From NCBI GenBank assembly GCA_025355325.1, contig JANXZX010000014.1, positions 1 to 39,002 of the forward strand: a stretch of 39,002 nt of DNA, read 5' to 3'. Positions within the stretch are counted from its first letter, which is position 1, and every line of letters begins with the position of its first letter. The notes beneath the pieces are model-generated. The model was not told where the DNA came from. It made no database searches and saw only the letters and a program-made list of their open reading frames with translations. Of the stretch, positions 23,589 to 32,628 are shown piece after piece. This stretch comes from Geobacteraceae bacterium. GTDB taxonomy: Bacteria > Desulfobacterota > Desulfuromonadia > Geobacterales > Pseudopelobacteraceae. The position numbers were made by a program, and so were the translations under genes.

Positions 23589-24575
23589 ATGCGAAAACAT
23601 CTGACCTGCCTGAGTCTCATCGTATTCTGTGCAAGCTCCGCCTCTGCAGAAAGCATTATCACCTACTACCGGGACGGCGCCCTGCTTCAGCAGGATGCCG
23701 GTGCGATCAAAGGGGTTATCGACGCACCTCTTGCAGCCGGAATGCTTGAACAGACACTCACGATTACACCCGCCCGCGGCACCACTATCCTTGATGTGGA
23801 AACACATAAAATCGATGCGGGCGCCGCCGGCGACAAAGAGTTTGAGACACTGACCGAGCAGCGGCGACGACTGGAGGACCGTTTACTGGCACTGGAAACC
23901 CGTGAAACCATTTTCACCTCTGCGGCCAAATCACAAAGCGGCAAGGCACCGCGCAAAACCAAGGCGAATCCGGATCCGATGCAGGCAATCCGCCAGGGCA
24001 CCGATTTTGCGATTGCCCAGCTTGAGGCGGTCTATACCGCGCGACGCAAGACAACACAGGAAATTCAGAAAATAGATGCGCGCCTTGCAACAACGAAAAA
24101 AAATCTTCGTACAGCAGATAGTTCCATCCGCATTACCGTCACCCCGCACCGGGGCAGAGTAACGATCCGCTATGCAACGTCGGAACATGGCTGGCAGCCG
24201 CAGTACAATCTCCAGCTCGGGAATGACGGATTTGCCCGGCTACAGCTTTCTGCCCGGATAAACGGAAGCGGCCGTGGACACCAGGTGCGTGTTTCTTCCG
24301 GGACGCTTGCTGAAAGCGCACGAGCAGAAACAGTGTCAGCTCCGTCAGGCAGTGCAGTTCTGGCCAGCTACCGTATGCCGATAACCGACGAGCACTACAC
24401 GGAAGGTCTTTTCAATCGTTATTCCGGCATGATTACGAACAACAGCACGCAGTATCTTCCACCGGGAGCGTCGGGATTATTCAGAAACGGAGCCTATCTG
24501 GGATCATTCCGATTTGAAGGATTTTCGTCGGGGCGGAGCAGGACAATTTCTCTTAAGGGACTCGATAAAAACTGA
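23589..24575 (+). CDS. MuiA/DUF4139-like secreted protein, short form
   Basis: This protein has about 328 residues and a Sec signal peptide (RKHLTCLSLIVFCASSASA). The N-terminal part (SIITYYRDGALLQQDAGAIKGVIDAPL..., LTITPARGTTILDVE) matches the DUF4140 domain of the mucoidy-inhibitor MuiA group. A coiled coil follows at about residues 80-165, then YATSEHGWQPQYNLQL (the conserved Trp-Xaa-Pro start of DUF4139) and a late LPPGASGLFRNGAYLGSF. Known members are 500 or more residues, so the DUF4139 part is shortened. Function is unknown; periplasmic or surface location is likely. An ATG 12 bases upstream is an alternative start. Confidence 0.7.
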   Translation: MRKHLTCLSLIVFCASSASAESIITYYRDGALLQQDAGAIKGVIDAPLAAGMLEQTLTITPARGTTILDVETHKIDAGAAGDKEFETLTEQRRRLEDRLLALETRETIFTSAAKSQSGKAPRKTKANPDPMQAIRQGTDFAIAQLEAVYTARRKTTQEIQKIDARLATTKKNLRTADSSIRITVTPHRGRVTIRYATSEHGWQPQYNLQLGNDGFARLQLSARINGSGRGHQVRVSSGTLAESARAETVSAPSGSAVLASYRMPITDEHYTEGLFNRYSGMITNNSTQYLPPGASGLFRNGAYLGSFRFEGFSSGRSRTISLKGLDKN

Positions 24576-24612
24576 CTTACCTGGGTATGCATTTAATCAA
24601 AAACGGCAGCTG

Positions 24613-24745
24613 TAACCACGAAGACTCGAAGAACGCGAAGTAAAACAACGAGATATATTAAAATGCCTTCTCACCCAAAATGTGATTGCAGACTGTTTTA
24701 TAAATTTGCGAATTCTTAGTGAACTTCGCGTCTTCGTGGTTATTA
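24613..24745. repeat. Intergenic inverted repeat (AACCACGAAG)
   Basis: GTAACCACGAAGACTCGAAGAACGCGAAG near 24613-24642 is mirrored by GAACTTCGCGTCTTCGTGGTTATTA near 24720-24745. The outer arms pair strongly and the centre is AT rich. This is a common intergenic palindrome type. The 24576-24810 gap holds no gene. Confidence 0.75.
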
Positions 24746-24810
24746 ATTTATTTTTCGAGGTTTAAATATTCTTCAACCATGAAATCATTTAATCCACACA
24801 AGATCAACAA

Positions 24811-24845
24811 AAACGGTCGATCGGATTTAACCCGATCGACCGTTT
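24811..24845. terminator. Intrinsic terminator (bidirectional)
   Basis: AAACGGTCGATCGG (24811-24824) and CCGATCGACCGTTT (24832-24845) form a perfect 14-bp stem with a 7-base loop, flanked by A and T bases. It lies at the 3' end of the parvulin gene. Confidence 0.85.
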
Positions 24846-24869
24846 AACACTTGCACGAAGTTGAACCTT

Positions 24870-25892
24870 TTACTTCAGGAGAATCTCAATCTTGGCAGCT
24901 TTTTCAGAGTCTGCGATGTACTTCTGAATCGACTCGTTAACGCCCTGTCCCTTGAGAAACTCTTCAATCTTTGGTTTTACCTCTTTATAATCGGTAACTA
25001 CAGCCGGTTTTTTCTCCGTCAGCTTGATAATGTGATACCCGAACTGAGTCTCGACAACGTCACTCATTTCACCCGGTTTAAGGGCAAAAACCGCATTTTC
25101 AAACGGTGGCACCATCTGTCCTTTACCAAAAGAACCAAGATCGCCACCCTGCTTGCTGCTCGGACATGTCGAATTCCCTTTGGCCAATGTGGCAAAATCG
25201 GCACCGCCTGCCAACTCTTTCCGCAGTGATTCGGCTTTCTCACGCGCCTTTTTCTTGGCCTCCGGCGTCGCGGCGCTCTCTACTCCAATCAGGATATGGC
25301 TGGCCTTTACAGACTCGGCTTGTGAAAATTTGTCCGGATTCTTGTCGTAGAAGGCACGAACATCCGACTCGGAAACCGTTACTTTCGGTACAAAGGTTTT
25401 TTCAATAAAACGAGTGATTAATAGATCACGACGGGTATATTCCCGCAGTTCCTTCTCGTTCATTTCAAGATCCTTGATGGCCTTTTGAAACTCCTCTTCA
25501 GTCTTAAAGCGGGACTTCCCCTTAACAAGCTTTTCATCGATATCTTTTTCCAGATCCTTATACTCCTGCTTCGCAGCTCCCTGATACAGCAACTCAGCCG
25601 AAATTAGCTGTTTCACAGCCTGTTTGTCTACGGCTGCCTGCTGATCTGCCGGCACCGTCTGCCCGCGCAGCATGATTTTTTCTGCACGGCGCAGCTCGAC
25701 GGCATTAATATCAATGCCATTAACACGGGCAATAACCCCCTGAGGCGGTGCCGGAGCAGGAGCTGTTGAAACAACAGCGGCGGCGTTCTCTTTTTTTGTT
25801 TCGGTCTCGGCAGCGACAACAAAACTTCCACATGACACGAGTGCGGCAATCATAAAACCTTTGAACCATACTGATGAGTTAATATTCTGCAT
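24870..25892 (-). CDS. Periplasmic parvulin-type peptidyl-prolyl isomerase (SurA/PrsA-like)
   Basis: This 340-residue protein has a Sec signal peptide (about residues 1-27, ending VVAAE), a Pro/Ala-rich linker and a SurA_N-like helical domain (about residues 50-165, VIARVNGIDINAVELRRAEKIML). One parvulin domain lies at about residues 190-300: VKASHILIGV, then SSKQGGDLGSFGKGQMVPPFENAVFALKPGEMSDVVETQFGYHIIKL. It helps fold outer-membrane or secreted proteins by prolyl isomerisation. The ATG follows AAGGAGT. It is a single-gene unit ending in the strong terminator at 24811. Confidence 0.93.
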   Translation of the reverse strand: MQNINSSVWFKGFMIAALVSCGSFVVAAETETKKENAAAVVSTAPAPAPPQGVIARVNGIDINAVELRRAEKIMLRGQTVPADQQAAVDKQAVKQLISAELLYQGAAKQEYKDLEKDIDEKLVKGKSRFKTEEEFQKAIKDLEMNEKELREYTRRDLLITRFIEKTFVPKVTVSESDVRAFYDKNPDKFSQAESVKASHILIGVESAATPEAKKKAREKAESLRKELAGGADFATLAKGNSTCPSSKQGGDLGSFGKGQMVPPFENAVFALKPGEMSDVVETQFGYHIIKLTEKKPAVVTDYKEVKPKIEEFLKGQGVNESIQKYIADSEKAAKIEILLK

Positions 25893-25968
25893 TGTTCCGG
25901 GACTCCTTTTTTAGATTATTTTTAGTAATGTAGCACATTATGTTCGACCTTGAAAGCCAAACATATTT

Positions 25969-25997
25969 TTGACTTTTATTTTTCTTTCATATACATT
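25969..25997 (+). promoter_or_regulatory. Promoter of the CheY/CheX pair
   Basis: TTGACT (25969-25974) and TACATT (25992-25997) are separated by 17 bases, about 80 bases upstream of the response-regulator ATG, which has AGGAGG. Confidence 0.5.
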
Positions 25998-26075
25998 CAC
26001 CGGTGGTTTCTACGCCGAAAACCTTTGCGTAGAACAGTCTGACAGCAGCTTAGTTCCTCAGGAGGAAACGTCTAA

Positions 26076-26435
26076 ATGATAAAGGTTCTTGTAGTTGATG
26101 ACAGTCTCTCGGTTGCCCGACAGCTTGAGAAGATAATCAGCGAATCTGGTGATTTTACCTGCGTCGGACACGCCAAAAACGGTGCCGAGGCAATAAAAAT
26201 GAATCATACGGAAGATCCGGAAGTTATCTGTATGGATATGAACATGCCCGGCATGGACGGCCTGACTGCCCTGCGCACACTCTCGGTCATGGATAAGGAC
26301 GTAAAAGTGGTCATGGTAACATCGCTCGGCGGTGTAGGTGATAAATTTACCGAAGCGATCAAGCTTGGCGCAAAAAACGTCATATCCAAACCGTTTGATG
26401 CCGATACCGTCTTGCGGATTCTGCGCGAGCTTTAG
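26076..26435 (+). CDS. CheY-like single-domain response regulator
   Basis: This 119-residue protein consists of a single receiver domain. Acidic pocket residues are in VVDDSLSVARQL (DD at 8-9). The phosphoacceptor Asp lies in ICMDMNMPGMDGL (about residue 53), with Thr in VMVTSLGGVGDKF and Lys in VISKPFDADTV. There is no output domain, so it must act through protein contact, as CheY does. The next gene, 33 bases on, encodes a CheX-type protein, and CheX proteins dephosphorylate CheY. The two therefore form a likely signal and signal-terminator pair. Confidence 0.93.
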   Translation: MIKVLVVDDSLSVARQLEKIISESGDFTCVGHAKNGAEAIKMNHTEDPEVICMDMNMPGMDGLTALRTLSVMDKDVKVVMVTSLGGVGDKFTEAIKLGAKNVISKPFDADTVLRILREL

Positions 26436-26468
26436 TTTTTTCATTACTTGTATTTTTAAGGGGCGGAT

Positions 26469-27335
26469 ATGGCTGTTAAATTTTTTGGACAATTTCTGGT
26501 TGAGCAGGGAGCTGTTACCAGCAGTGCACTGCTTGATGCCATAGAACTGCAGGATAAAAAAAATGTAAAGCTTGGCGAGATGGCCTTAGCCATGGGGTTG
26601 ATCACCCCGGAAGAAATTCAGCGTGCCCACAACGCCCAAATGTCCCATGACATAAAAATGGGTGACCTGTTGGTCAAAATGGGTTTTTTAACACCTGATC
26701 AGCTGAGCGATCTCCTCACCCGCCAGAAGAACACTCACCTGTACATCGGTGAAGCACTGGTACAGATAGGCTCACTGACGCAGGACCAGCTCCAAAAGCA
26801 CCTTGACGACTTTAAAGCCGACCAGGCTCAGTATGTATCAAACGGCATCGAACTTCCGGTCAAGACAGCCAACGACAGCATCTGGGAAATGACCGCTGAT
26901 ATTACCTACAAAATGATTACCCGGGTACTTGACCTGCAGTACCGCCCCGGCAAATGTGCCGTGGCTACCGCCATCACACCGAACTTCATGATGGCAGCGA
27001 TGGATTTCAGCGGCGACGTCGAGGCCCGCTACCTTATTTCTGTTTCAGAAGGTTTGCAGAAATCAATTGCCAAAGTAATTCTGAGTGAAGACTCTGTGGA
27101 TAACGAACCGGCAGAAGTATTGGAAGATACGGTCATGGAGTTTGTGAACGTCGTCTGCGGAAACGTAGCGGCCAAAGCATCCCAGATGGGAATCCTTATG
27201 AATATCAACCCTCCGGTAACGCTCAGCCTGCCGTCATGCGGACTGAAAGCCCCCGACGGACACACGGTTCTCTGCTTCCCTATTCATATCGAAGACGGTG
27301 AAAAAATGGAAATATTCCTGCTGATCAAAAACTGA
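26469..27335 (+). CDS. CheX-type chemotaxis phosphatase with MshEN-like N-terminus
   Basis: This 288-residue protein has in its first 120 residues three repeats of the MshEN/GspE N-terminal kind (LVEQGAVTSSALLDAIELQ, LGEMALAMGLITPEEIQRAH, LVKMGFLTPDQLSDLL, LVQIGSLTQDQLQKHL). MshEN domains bind cyclic di-GMP in some proteins. Residues about 135-288 form a CheX-like domain; the conserved helix with Glu and Asn appears in EDTVMEFVNVVCGNVAAKASQMG. CheX removes phosphate from CheY. The pairing with the preceding receiver gene fits. A link to cyclic di-GMP is inference only. Start ATG follows AGGGGCGG. Confidence 0.85.
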   Translation: MAVKFFGQFLVEQGAVTSSALLDAIELQDKKNVKLGEMALAMGLITPEEIQRAHNAQMSHDIKMGDLLVKMGFLTPDQLSDLLTRQKNTHLYIGEALVQIGSLTQDQLQKHLDDFKADQAQYVSNGIELPVKTANDSIWEMTADITYKMITRVLDLQYRPGKCAVATAITPNFMMAAMDFSGDVEARYLISVSEGLQKSIAKVILSEDSVDNEPAEVLEDTVMEFVNVVCGNVAAKASQMGILMNINPPVTLSLPSCGLKAPDGHTVLCFPIHIEDGEKMEIFLLIKN

Positions 27336-27360
27336 TTTCTATTTTTCCCATACCCAACAA

Positions 27361-27400
27361 AAAAGGCATCCCCCACAAAGGAAGATGCCTTTTCTTTTAT
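27361..27400 (+). terminator. Intrinsic terminator after the CheY/CheX pair
   Basis: AAAAGGCATC (27361-27370) pairs with GATGCCTTTT (27384-27393), followed by CTTTTAT. It lies between convergent genes and can serve both. Confidence 0.85.
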
Positions 27401-27425
27401 ATATGGCTTTTATTATTTCCGATTA

Positions 27426-28130
27426 TTACCGCCACACCTCATCCGTATACTCCCCATCCATATCCCTGACAAACAACGGCGGTTCCACTACCGGCGCGGT
27501 GCGGCGCCCCTTGGCGAGTTCAGCCATAAACATGGTTGCCGGTGACGCAGCATTACTGTGAATCATCCGCACCCGCAGCACGGATAATTTCATCTGGGCA
27601 GCCAACGCCATGAATTCATGCAGACGCGACGGAAGCTGGATGAAGCAGATCTTCCCTGACGGTTTTACCAGATATTTCGCGGCAGCCATAAAATCGGCAA
27701 GCCCAGCAGTAGTTTCATGGCGGGCGGCATCGCGTCCGGCCTTGGGGCTGATTTTTCCTGTTCCCGGCTTTCGAAAGGGAGGATTGGAAGCTACGAGATC
27801 GAACGAAGAATCAGGATAGCTTTTTGATAGATTAATCACATCTTCGGCATGCACAGACACTCTTTCGTTAAGACCATTGTGCTGAATATTCTGCTCAACA
27901 AGCGCCGCCATTTCCGGATTATTTTCAACCGCCACCACCGAAGAATCAGGGTTGATACGAGCCAGCACCAGGGCAATAATTCCGCATCCGGCACCCAGAT
28001 CGGCTATTCTGCCACCGGAAGGAGGCTGACCACAGAAACGAGACAGTAGCAGAGGATCAAGCGAATAGCGGTAGCCGAGACGCGGCTGGAACAGTTGTAG
28101 GTCAAATCGTTTGAGATCATCTTGCGTCAA
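27426..28130 (-). CDS. tRNA1(Val) (adenine37-N6)-methyltransferase-like protein
   Basis: This 234-residue class I methyltransferase has FQPRLGYRYSLDPLLLSRF at the start, the motif typical of TrmN6/YfiC. The SAM-binding loop IADLGAGCGIIALVLA follows at about residue 42, then the acidic VAVENNPEMAALVEQN. The catalytic NPPF motif in DLVASNPPFRKPG is characteristic of enzymes that methylate an amino group on adenine. The likely job is N6-methylation of adenine 37 in tRNA1(Val). The frame begins at TTG 28130; no in-frame ATG lies near. It follows the polysaccharide cluster on the same strand but is probably unrelated to it. Confidence 0.85.
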   Translation of the reverse strand: MTQDDLKRFDLQLFQPRLGYRYSLDPLLLSRFCGQPPSGGRIADLGAGCGIIALVLARINPDSSVVAVENNPEMAALVEQNIQHNGLNERVSVHAEDVINLSKSYPDSSFDLVASNPPFRKPGTGKISPKAGRDAARHETTAGLADFMAAAKYLVKPSGKICFIQLPSRLHEFMALAAQMKLSVLRVRMIHSNAASPATMFMAELAKGRRTAPVVEPPLFVRDMDGEYTDEVWR

Positions 28131-28185
28131 AATATCACCATGTCAAGCTTTCGTCACGTAAGGCTACTCAATTTCAATAAGACAA

Positions 28186-28950
28186 TCATTTTTTGTGGTA
28201 ATCACCACGCGATAGATATTTTTCCAGCCAGATGTACAGACAGATAAACAGGTAACGACTACCCATCTCCTTGATTTTGAGTTTTGCCTCTCCTGTTGTG
28301 CGGTTTCGCCAGGTGATAGGAATCACCGTCCAACTGAAACCGCGAACAATTGCCTTTAAAGGAATCTCAACCGTAAGGTTGAAATGGGGGGCAATCAAGG
28401 GCCGACAACCGTCAATAACCTCGCGACGATACGCTTTGAAAGCATTGGTGGTATCGTTGAGCCTGATGCCAAAAAAAACCTGAAGAAACTTGTTGGCCAG
28501 ACGGTTTATGATCAACTTTATCCGGGGATAATCGACAGTCCCGCCGCCTTTAATGAAACGGCTGCCGAACACGCAGTCATACCCCTTGCCCAGTTCCTGC
28601 CAGTAGCGCACCGCATCCCTGGCATCGTCAGATTCATCAGCCATCATGATCACTACAGCATCACCGCTCATGTTGTCGAGCCCACAGATGATAGCTCTGC
28701 CAAAGCCGTGACGACCGGTATTCTGTACCGGTTTCAACTCCGATATCTGCTGTCGGAGGCTCTGTAAAAGCGGCCATGTTTCGTCACTGCTGCCGTCATC
28801 AACTACCACGATTTCGTGAGGAATGTTGTTTCGATGGAGCTCTTCGTGCAGTTGTTCAACCATCGAACAGATACATCCCTCTTCGTCACGGGCAGGGATC
28901 ACTACAGAGAGCAGCTCAAGTGTTTTTTTGCCTGACTCCGCTGCACTCAT
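28186..28950 (-). CDS. Family 2 glycosyltransferase (dolichyl-phosphate-mannose synthase type)
   Basis: This 254-residue protein starts at ATG 28950, which shares one base with the stop of the upstream epimerase. GT-A features are SVVIPARDEEGCI, the nucleotide-binding VVVDDGSSDETW (about residue 50) and the acidic metal site MMADESDD. FGSRFIKGGG and NDTTNAFKAYRREV then match the DPM1/GtrB-like subgroup. It has no C-terminal membrane pair, so it probably transfers a sugar to a lipid carrier at the inner face of the membrane. It is the last gene of the leftward polysaccharide cluster. A longer upstream frame overlaps the epimerase and is rejected. Confidence 0.9.
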   Translation of the reverse strand: MSAAESGKKTLELLSVVIPARDEEGCICSMVEQLHEELHRNNIPHEIVVVDDGSSDETWPLLQSLRQQISELKPVQNTGRHGFGRAIICGLDNMSGDAVVIMMADESDDARDAVRYWQELGKGYDCVFGSRFIKGGGTVDYPRIKLIINRLANKFLQVFFGIRLNDTTNAFKAYRREVIDGCRPLIAPHFNLTVEIPLKAIVRGFSWTVIPITWRNRTTGEAKLKIKEMGSRYLFICLYIWLEKYLSRGDYHKK

Positions 28951-30014
28951 TATAACCCCGACAATTCCAGCCAGGCCGGATGCTGCGCGGCATGAAGTGC
29001 TATTTCGTCGAGTATTTCGCAAAGTGTGGTTTGCGGCTCCCAACTCCAGGTTTTCCTCGCCAGCGAGGCATCCATGACCATCCAGGGTATGTCGAAGCGG
29101 CGCATCTCAAGGTTGGCAGCAACTGAATGTGTGCCAAACCGGTCATGACACCAACTGCTCACTTCAGCCAGTGACATGGCATTATTGACGCCGCCGCCGA
29201 AATTCATAACCCTCTGGTTACCGGAAGGAGCCTCCATCTGCTTGCGCAGCAGCGGAATCAGATCACGGGGATGCAGGCCATCTCTTACCTGATAGCCATT
29301 GCCACCAAATCCAATGTAGGTCAGTGGTTTGCGCCTCAACCAGGAATTTATCCAGAAGGCAAAGATCCCCTGGTCAGGGCGTCCAAACTGTCCGGCTCCG
29401 GCCAGAACACCACAGCGATTGATCCAAACCGGAAAACCAAAGGTATCGCCATATTCGAGAGCCAGCACTTCGGAAGCCAGTTTGGTACTGCCGTAGAGGG
29501 AAATAGGAGGAGTCGTGCTGAAGGATTCAGCAACGCCTGCAGCGGATAATCCTTCCGGAAAAATCTGGTCTTCCTTCAGGCTGAAAGCCTCCCCCAAAAC
29601 CTCGACTTCTGCTGTCGCCAGCGGCGCTATCGAATAAACACGACTGGTACTGATCAGGATAAATCCCGCATGATGACGCTTGCAGTACTCCAGAATATTA
29701 ACCGTACCCAGCAGGTTATGCTCGACCAACTGCCTGCTGCTGGTCTGACCGTCGATACCCGCCAGCACACTCGGGTTGGCCGCGGCGTCGATCACCCAAT
29801 CCACAGCCGGCAGTGCGTCAAAATCAGACGCCATGCGGATATCACCATGAAAGAGTTTGATCCCCTGCTTTTGCAACGAATTACGGTTATGTTCGCTGCC
29901 CGGTCGAATGAAGTTATCCAAACCAAACAGCTGCACCCCCGGCAGGGATTCCAGCAGCGAAGAAGCCAGGGAACTCCCCACAAAACCGCAGATACCGGTA
30001 ATCAGTATTTTCAT
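28950..30014 (-). CDS. NAD-dependent nucleotide-sugar epimerase/dehydratase
   Basis: This 354-residue extended SDR enzyme starts at ATG 30014, overlapping the upstream stop as ATGA. The intact Rossmann start is [32 protein letters not shown] matches the CDP-paratose/tyvelose epimerase subgroup, and the catalytic pair is in [13 protein letters not shown] (Tyr and Lys). [18 protein letters not shown] and [13 protein letters not shown] follow. It interconverts a nucleotide sugar; the exact sugar is not determinable. The upstream gene encodes a second epimerase of the same broad group with a missing N-terminus, so this may be the only fully active one. Confidence 0.88.
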   Translation of the reverse strand: MKILITGICGFVGSSLASSLLESLPGVQLFGLDNFIRPGSEHNRNSLQKQGIKLFHGDIRMASDFDALPAVDWVIDAAANPSVLAGIDGQTSSRQLVEHNLLGTVNILEYCKRHHAGFILISTSRVYSIAPLATAEVEVLGEAFSLKEDQIFPEGLSAAGVAESFSTTPPISLYGSTKLASEVLALEYGDTFGFPVWINRCGVLAGAGQFGRPDQGIFAFWINSWLRRKPLTYIGFGGNGYQVRDGLHPRDLIPLLRKQMEAPSGNQRVMNFGGGVNNAMSLAEVSSWCHDRFGTHSVAANLEMRRFDIPWMVMDASLARKTWSWEPQTTLCEILDEIALHAAQHPAWLELSGL

Positions 30015-31588
30015 GACACCAGCCGCTCCTGCCATGATTCCACAATCTCTTTCACTGTCTGTGTCAGCGACTTGGTAATATCCCATCCCGGATAATGGGT
30101 CTTCATCTTGGACAGGTCACTGTAATAACAGATATGGTCACCAATGCGGTTTTCATCAACATAGGTGTAGACCTGCTTCTTGCCGCTGAACTGCTCGGCC
30201 AGATCAAACGCTTCAAGTATCGAGCAGGAGTTCCCCTTGCCCCCGCCAAGATTGTAGACTTCGCCGCAACGGGGACTCTTGTAGAAGGCATGTATAAAAC
30301 GAGCAACATCTTCGGAGTGGATATTGTCGCGCACCTGCTTGCCTTTGTAACCGAATACCCGGTATTCGCGCCCTTCGAGGTTGCACTTAACCAAATAGCT
30401 GAGAAAACCGTGCAGTTCAACCCCGGCGTGATTCGGGCCGGTCAGACACCCCCCTCTCAGGCAGCAGGTCGGCATATTAAAGTACCGGCCATACTCCTGA
30501 ACCATAATATCGCCAGCAACCTTGGAGGCCCCGAATAGTGAGTGTTTGGACTGATCAATGGAGAAGGTTTCGGCAATACCGTTTTCATATGCAGGATCAT
30601 CATAATCCCAGCGCGTTGCCAGCTCTTTCAGCGGAATCGTGTTGGGCAGATCACCGTACACTTTGTTAGTGGAGAGATGAATGAAGGGCGATTCAGGACA
30701 TGCCTGACGGGCGGCTTCCAACAGATTGAGTGTGCCGACGGCATTGGTGTCGAAATCGTCGAACGGGATAGCAGCAGCCCGGTCATGGGAAGGTTGGGCG
30801 GCGGTATGGATAATGCCGTCCGGTTTCAGCTCTTTAACCAGGGCAAGAACACCCTGGCGATCACGGATACCCCATGGATGAAGCGTAGGGTAGTAATCCA
30901 CAAATATCATACTGACAGTAAACCCCGAAACACATGCCGATCCTAGTATCACGTTGCCATATATTTTTGCATTTGGGGTTACGTCAAACAAAGATTGACG
31001 CCCACCTCTGAAGATCAAATATGGGATTATTACCAGTGCGGGAATAACACCATTCATACCACATAAAGGTAATAGGACAGTTGTTACAGCCATAGCAAAT
31101 GCCGACAATCCAACTATAGAGGCTTCATACCTTAATTGATTGTAAACAATCGAACTTAGGAACAGGCACAGCAAAATAGTTGATGAGGCAAACTGGATAT
31201 GAAAGCCCCAAGCGTGATAACCCATCACAGTGCTAAGCAAAAGCATTGGAAAACATAATAGGAAAAACAGAGAATAGTTTCGGTATTTTTGTGAAACGCT
31301 CATCATAATTAAAGAGGTTAAGCCCATTAATACCGTAATAACAAGGATTGGAAACCTGAAATCAGGCCATGCCTTAAATGAGAACATATAGAACAACTTT
31401 GGAATTACAATTCGATGTTCATTATGTTGCGCCCATAGCCATTTTACCGAAACATGAGTATCGCCGGTGAGCATGGGTACAAAGTCCCATTCATCCGACC
31501 AGGGATAACGAATTCCTTGGGCAAAATCGAGGTAAAGACTAATAGCAATAAGCATAAAACAAAATATAAATGGGAAACGTTTAGTCAT
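30011..31588 (-). CDS. Chimera: polytopic membrane protein fused to an NAD-epimerase lacking its Rossmann start
   Basis: The single 525-residue frame joins two unlike halves. Residues 1 to about 230 form about seven membrane helices with [15 protein letters not shown] and [17 protein letters not shown], resembling membrane proteins of O-antigen clusters. From about residue 235 it is a CDP-tyvelose/paratose-type epimerase: [94 protein letters not shown]. The usual first 70 or so residues of that enzyme, including GxxGxxG, are absent. The first half uses AT-richer codons than the second. A recombination or deletion joining two genes at about 30,870-30,905 is the best explanation. Enzyme activity is doubtful. 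The frame overlaps the GT9 gene by eight bases. Confidence 0.85.
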   Translation of the reverse strand: MTKRFPFIFCFMLIAISLYLDFAQGIRYPWSDEWDFVPMLTGDTHVSVKWLWAQHNEHRIVIPKLFYMFSFKAWPDFRFPILVITVLMGLTSLIMMSVSQKYRNYSLFFLLCFPMLLLSTVMGYHAWGFHIQFASSTILLCLFLSSIVYNQLRYEASIVGLSAFAMAVTTVLLPLCGMNGVIPALVIIPYLIFRGGRQSLFDVTPNAKIYGNVILGSACVSGFTVSMIFVDYYPTLHPWGIRDRQGVLALVKELKPDGIIHTAAQPSHDRAAAIPFDDFDTNAVGTLNLLEAARQACPESPFIHLSTNKVYGDLPNTIPLKELATRWDYDDPAYENGIAETFSIDQSKHSLFGASKVAGDIMVQEYGRYFNMPTCCLRGGCLTGPNHAGVELHGFLSYLVKCNLEGREYRVFGYKGKQVRDNIHSEDVARFIHAFYKSPRCGEVYNLGGGKGNSCSILEAFDLAEQFSGKKQVYTYVDENRIGDHICYYSDLSKMKTHYPGWDITKSLTQTVKEIVESWQERLVS

Positions 31589-32627
31589 CGTTTTTTATCA
31601 ACATTTTAGTATTCACTATGCCAAAGACCTCATCTACGGATATATCGGCTGCTGGCCCATTTGAGTAAATAATCTTGGCATTTTCCCCTGATTTATAGCT
31701 GCCGCTGTACGGCATATAATGCTTAAATATTCTGTATTCACCGAGAAGAATTACTCCGAAAGTGCCTACTGCATTAGCCATATGTGCCGGGCCACTGTCA
31801 ATCCCGATAAATAACTCCGCACGCCTGATAATTTCTGCGGTTTCAAGCAGAGACAATGTGCCGCACTGGTTAATATAATGGTCGGTCTGGAAATCAAGCA
31901 CCGACTGTAATCCAATTTCGACAACATGAAGGTCAAAGTAACGCATTATTTTTTGTGCAAGCTGCCGCCATTTCTCTTGTGACCAGTCTCGACACTGTTC
32001 ATTGGACGAGCAATGGGCAACGACGTAACGTTCCGGCAACCTGAGTAGATCGATACGCTGGATGACATCACGAGGAATATATATCTGCGGTTGATCCTCT
32101 ATGACAGAAATCCCCGCACTCTGGCAATAAGCCGCCAGCAAGCAGTCGTAATTGTAGTAGTTTTCAACGGTAATGTCAGTATTACCGGTGCTCTTCAGTA
32201 ACGGTGTACGACAAACCGGGCATTCACGATTCTGCGGGTGAAGATCAATAATTTCATCAAAAAGCCCGGATGCGGCAAGATAGATCCATTCGCTCAAGCA
32301 ATTGAGAACAAAGACCTCGTCAATTGCCGGGTTATGAATGACAAGTTCGCGATATGGCTTTTTAACCGTCCAGATTATGTACGCATCAGGATATCGGCTC
32401 CGCACGTACCGGGCAACCGGTTCACACGCCACAATGTCGCCAAAATGCTCAATGAGGTTAATGACAATGAACTTGCGTTCAGGCGTTTCCATTTTCACAT
32501 GGTGACGCCTCAGTAAGAGATGAACGTATGCTTTAAGAAACGACAGGAATGCCATCACCTTATGAAAATATGGCAGAATCCCTTTAACGTATTTCACTCT
32601 GTGCCAGTTAATTTTCAAAACGACCAC
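31581..32627 (-). CDS. Family 9 glycosyltransferase (heptosyltransferase-like)
   Basis: This 348-residue GT-B enzyme has [30 protein letters not shown] (about residue 53), then [27 protein letters not shown]. The diagnostic [17 protein letters not shown], the donor-binding block of GT9 enzymes, lies at about residue 277. A pair of cysteines in ECPVCRTP is unusual for the family. GT9 enzymes add heptose or related sugars to lipopolysaccharide. The start appears to be GTG 32627, two bases after the stop of the upstream methyltransferase. It overlaps the chimeric gene by eight bases. Confidence 0.88.
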   Translation of the reverse strand: MVVLKINWHRVKYVKGILPYFHKVMAFLSFLKAYVHLLLRRHHVKMETPERKFIVINLIEHFGDIVACEPVARYVRSRYPDAYIIWTVKKPYRELVIHNPAIDEVFVLNCLSEWIYLAASGLFDEIIDLHPQNRECPVCRTPLLKSTGNTDITVENYYNYDCLLAAYCQSAGISVIEDQPQIYIPRDVIQRIDLLRLPERYVVAHCSSNEQCRDWSQEKWRQLAQKIMRYFDLHVVEIGLQSVLDFQTDHYINQCGTLSLLETAEIIRRAELFIGIDSGPAHMANAVGTFGVILLGEYRIFKHYMPYSGSYKSGENAKIIYSNGPAADISVDEVFGIVNTKMLIKNDD

Positions 32628-32628
32628 A

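Noticed and set aside
28950-29043. Longer start for the GT2 gene
   Set aside because: It overlaps the epimerase by 94 bases; the ATG sharing a base with the epimerase stop begins just before the conserved SVVIPARDEEG.
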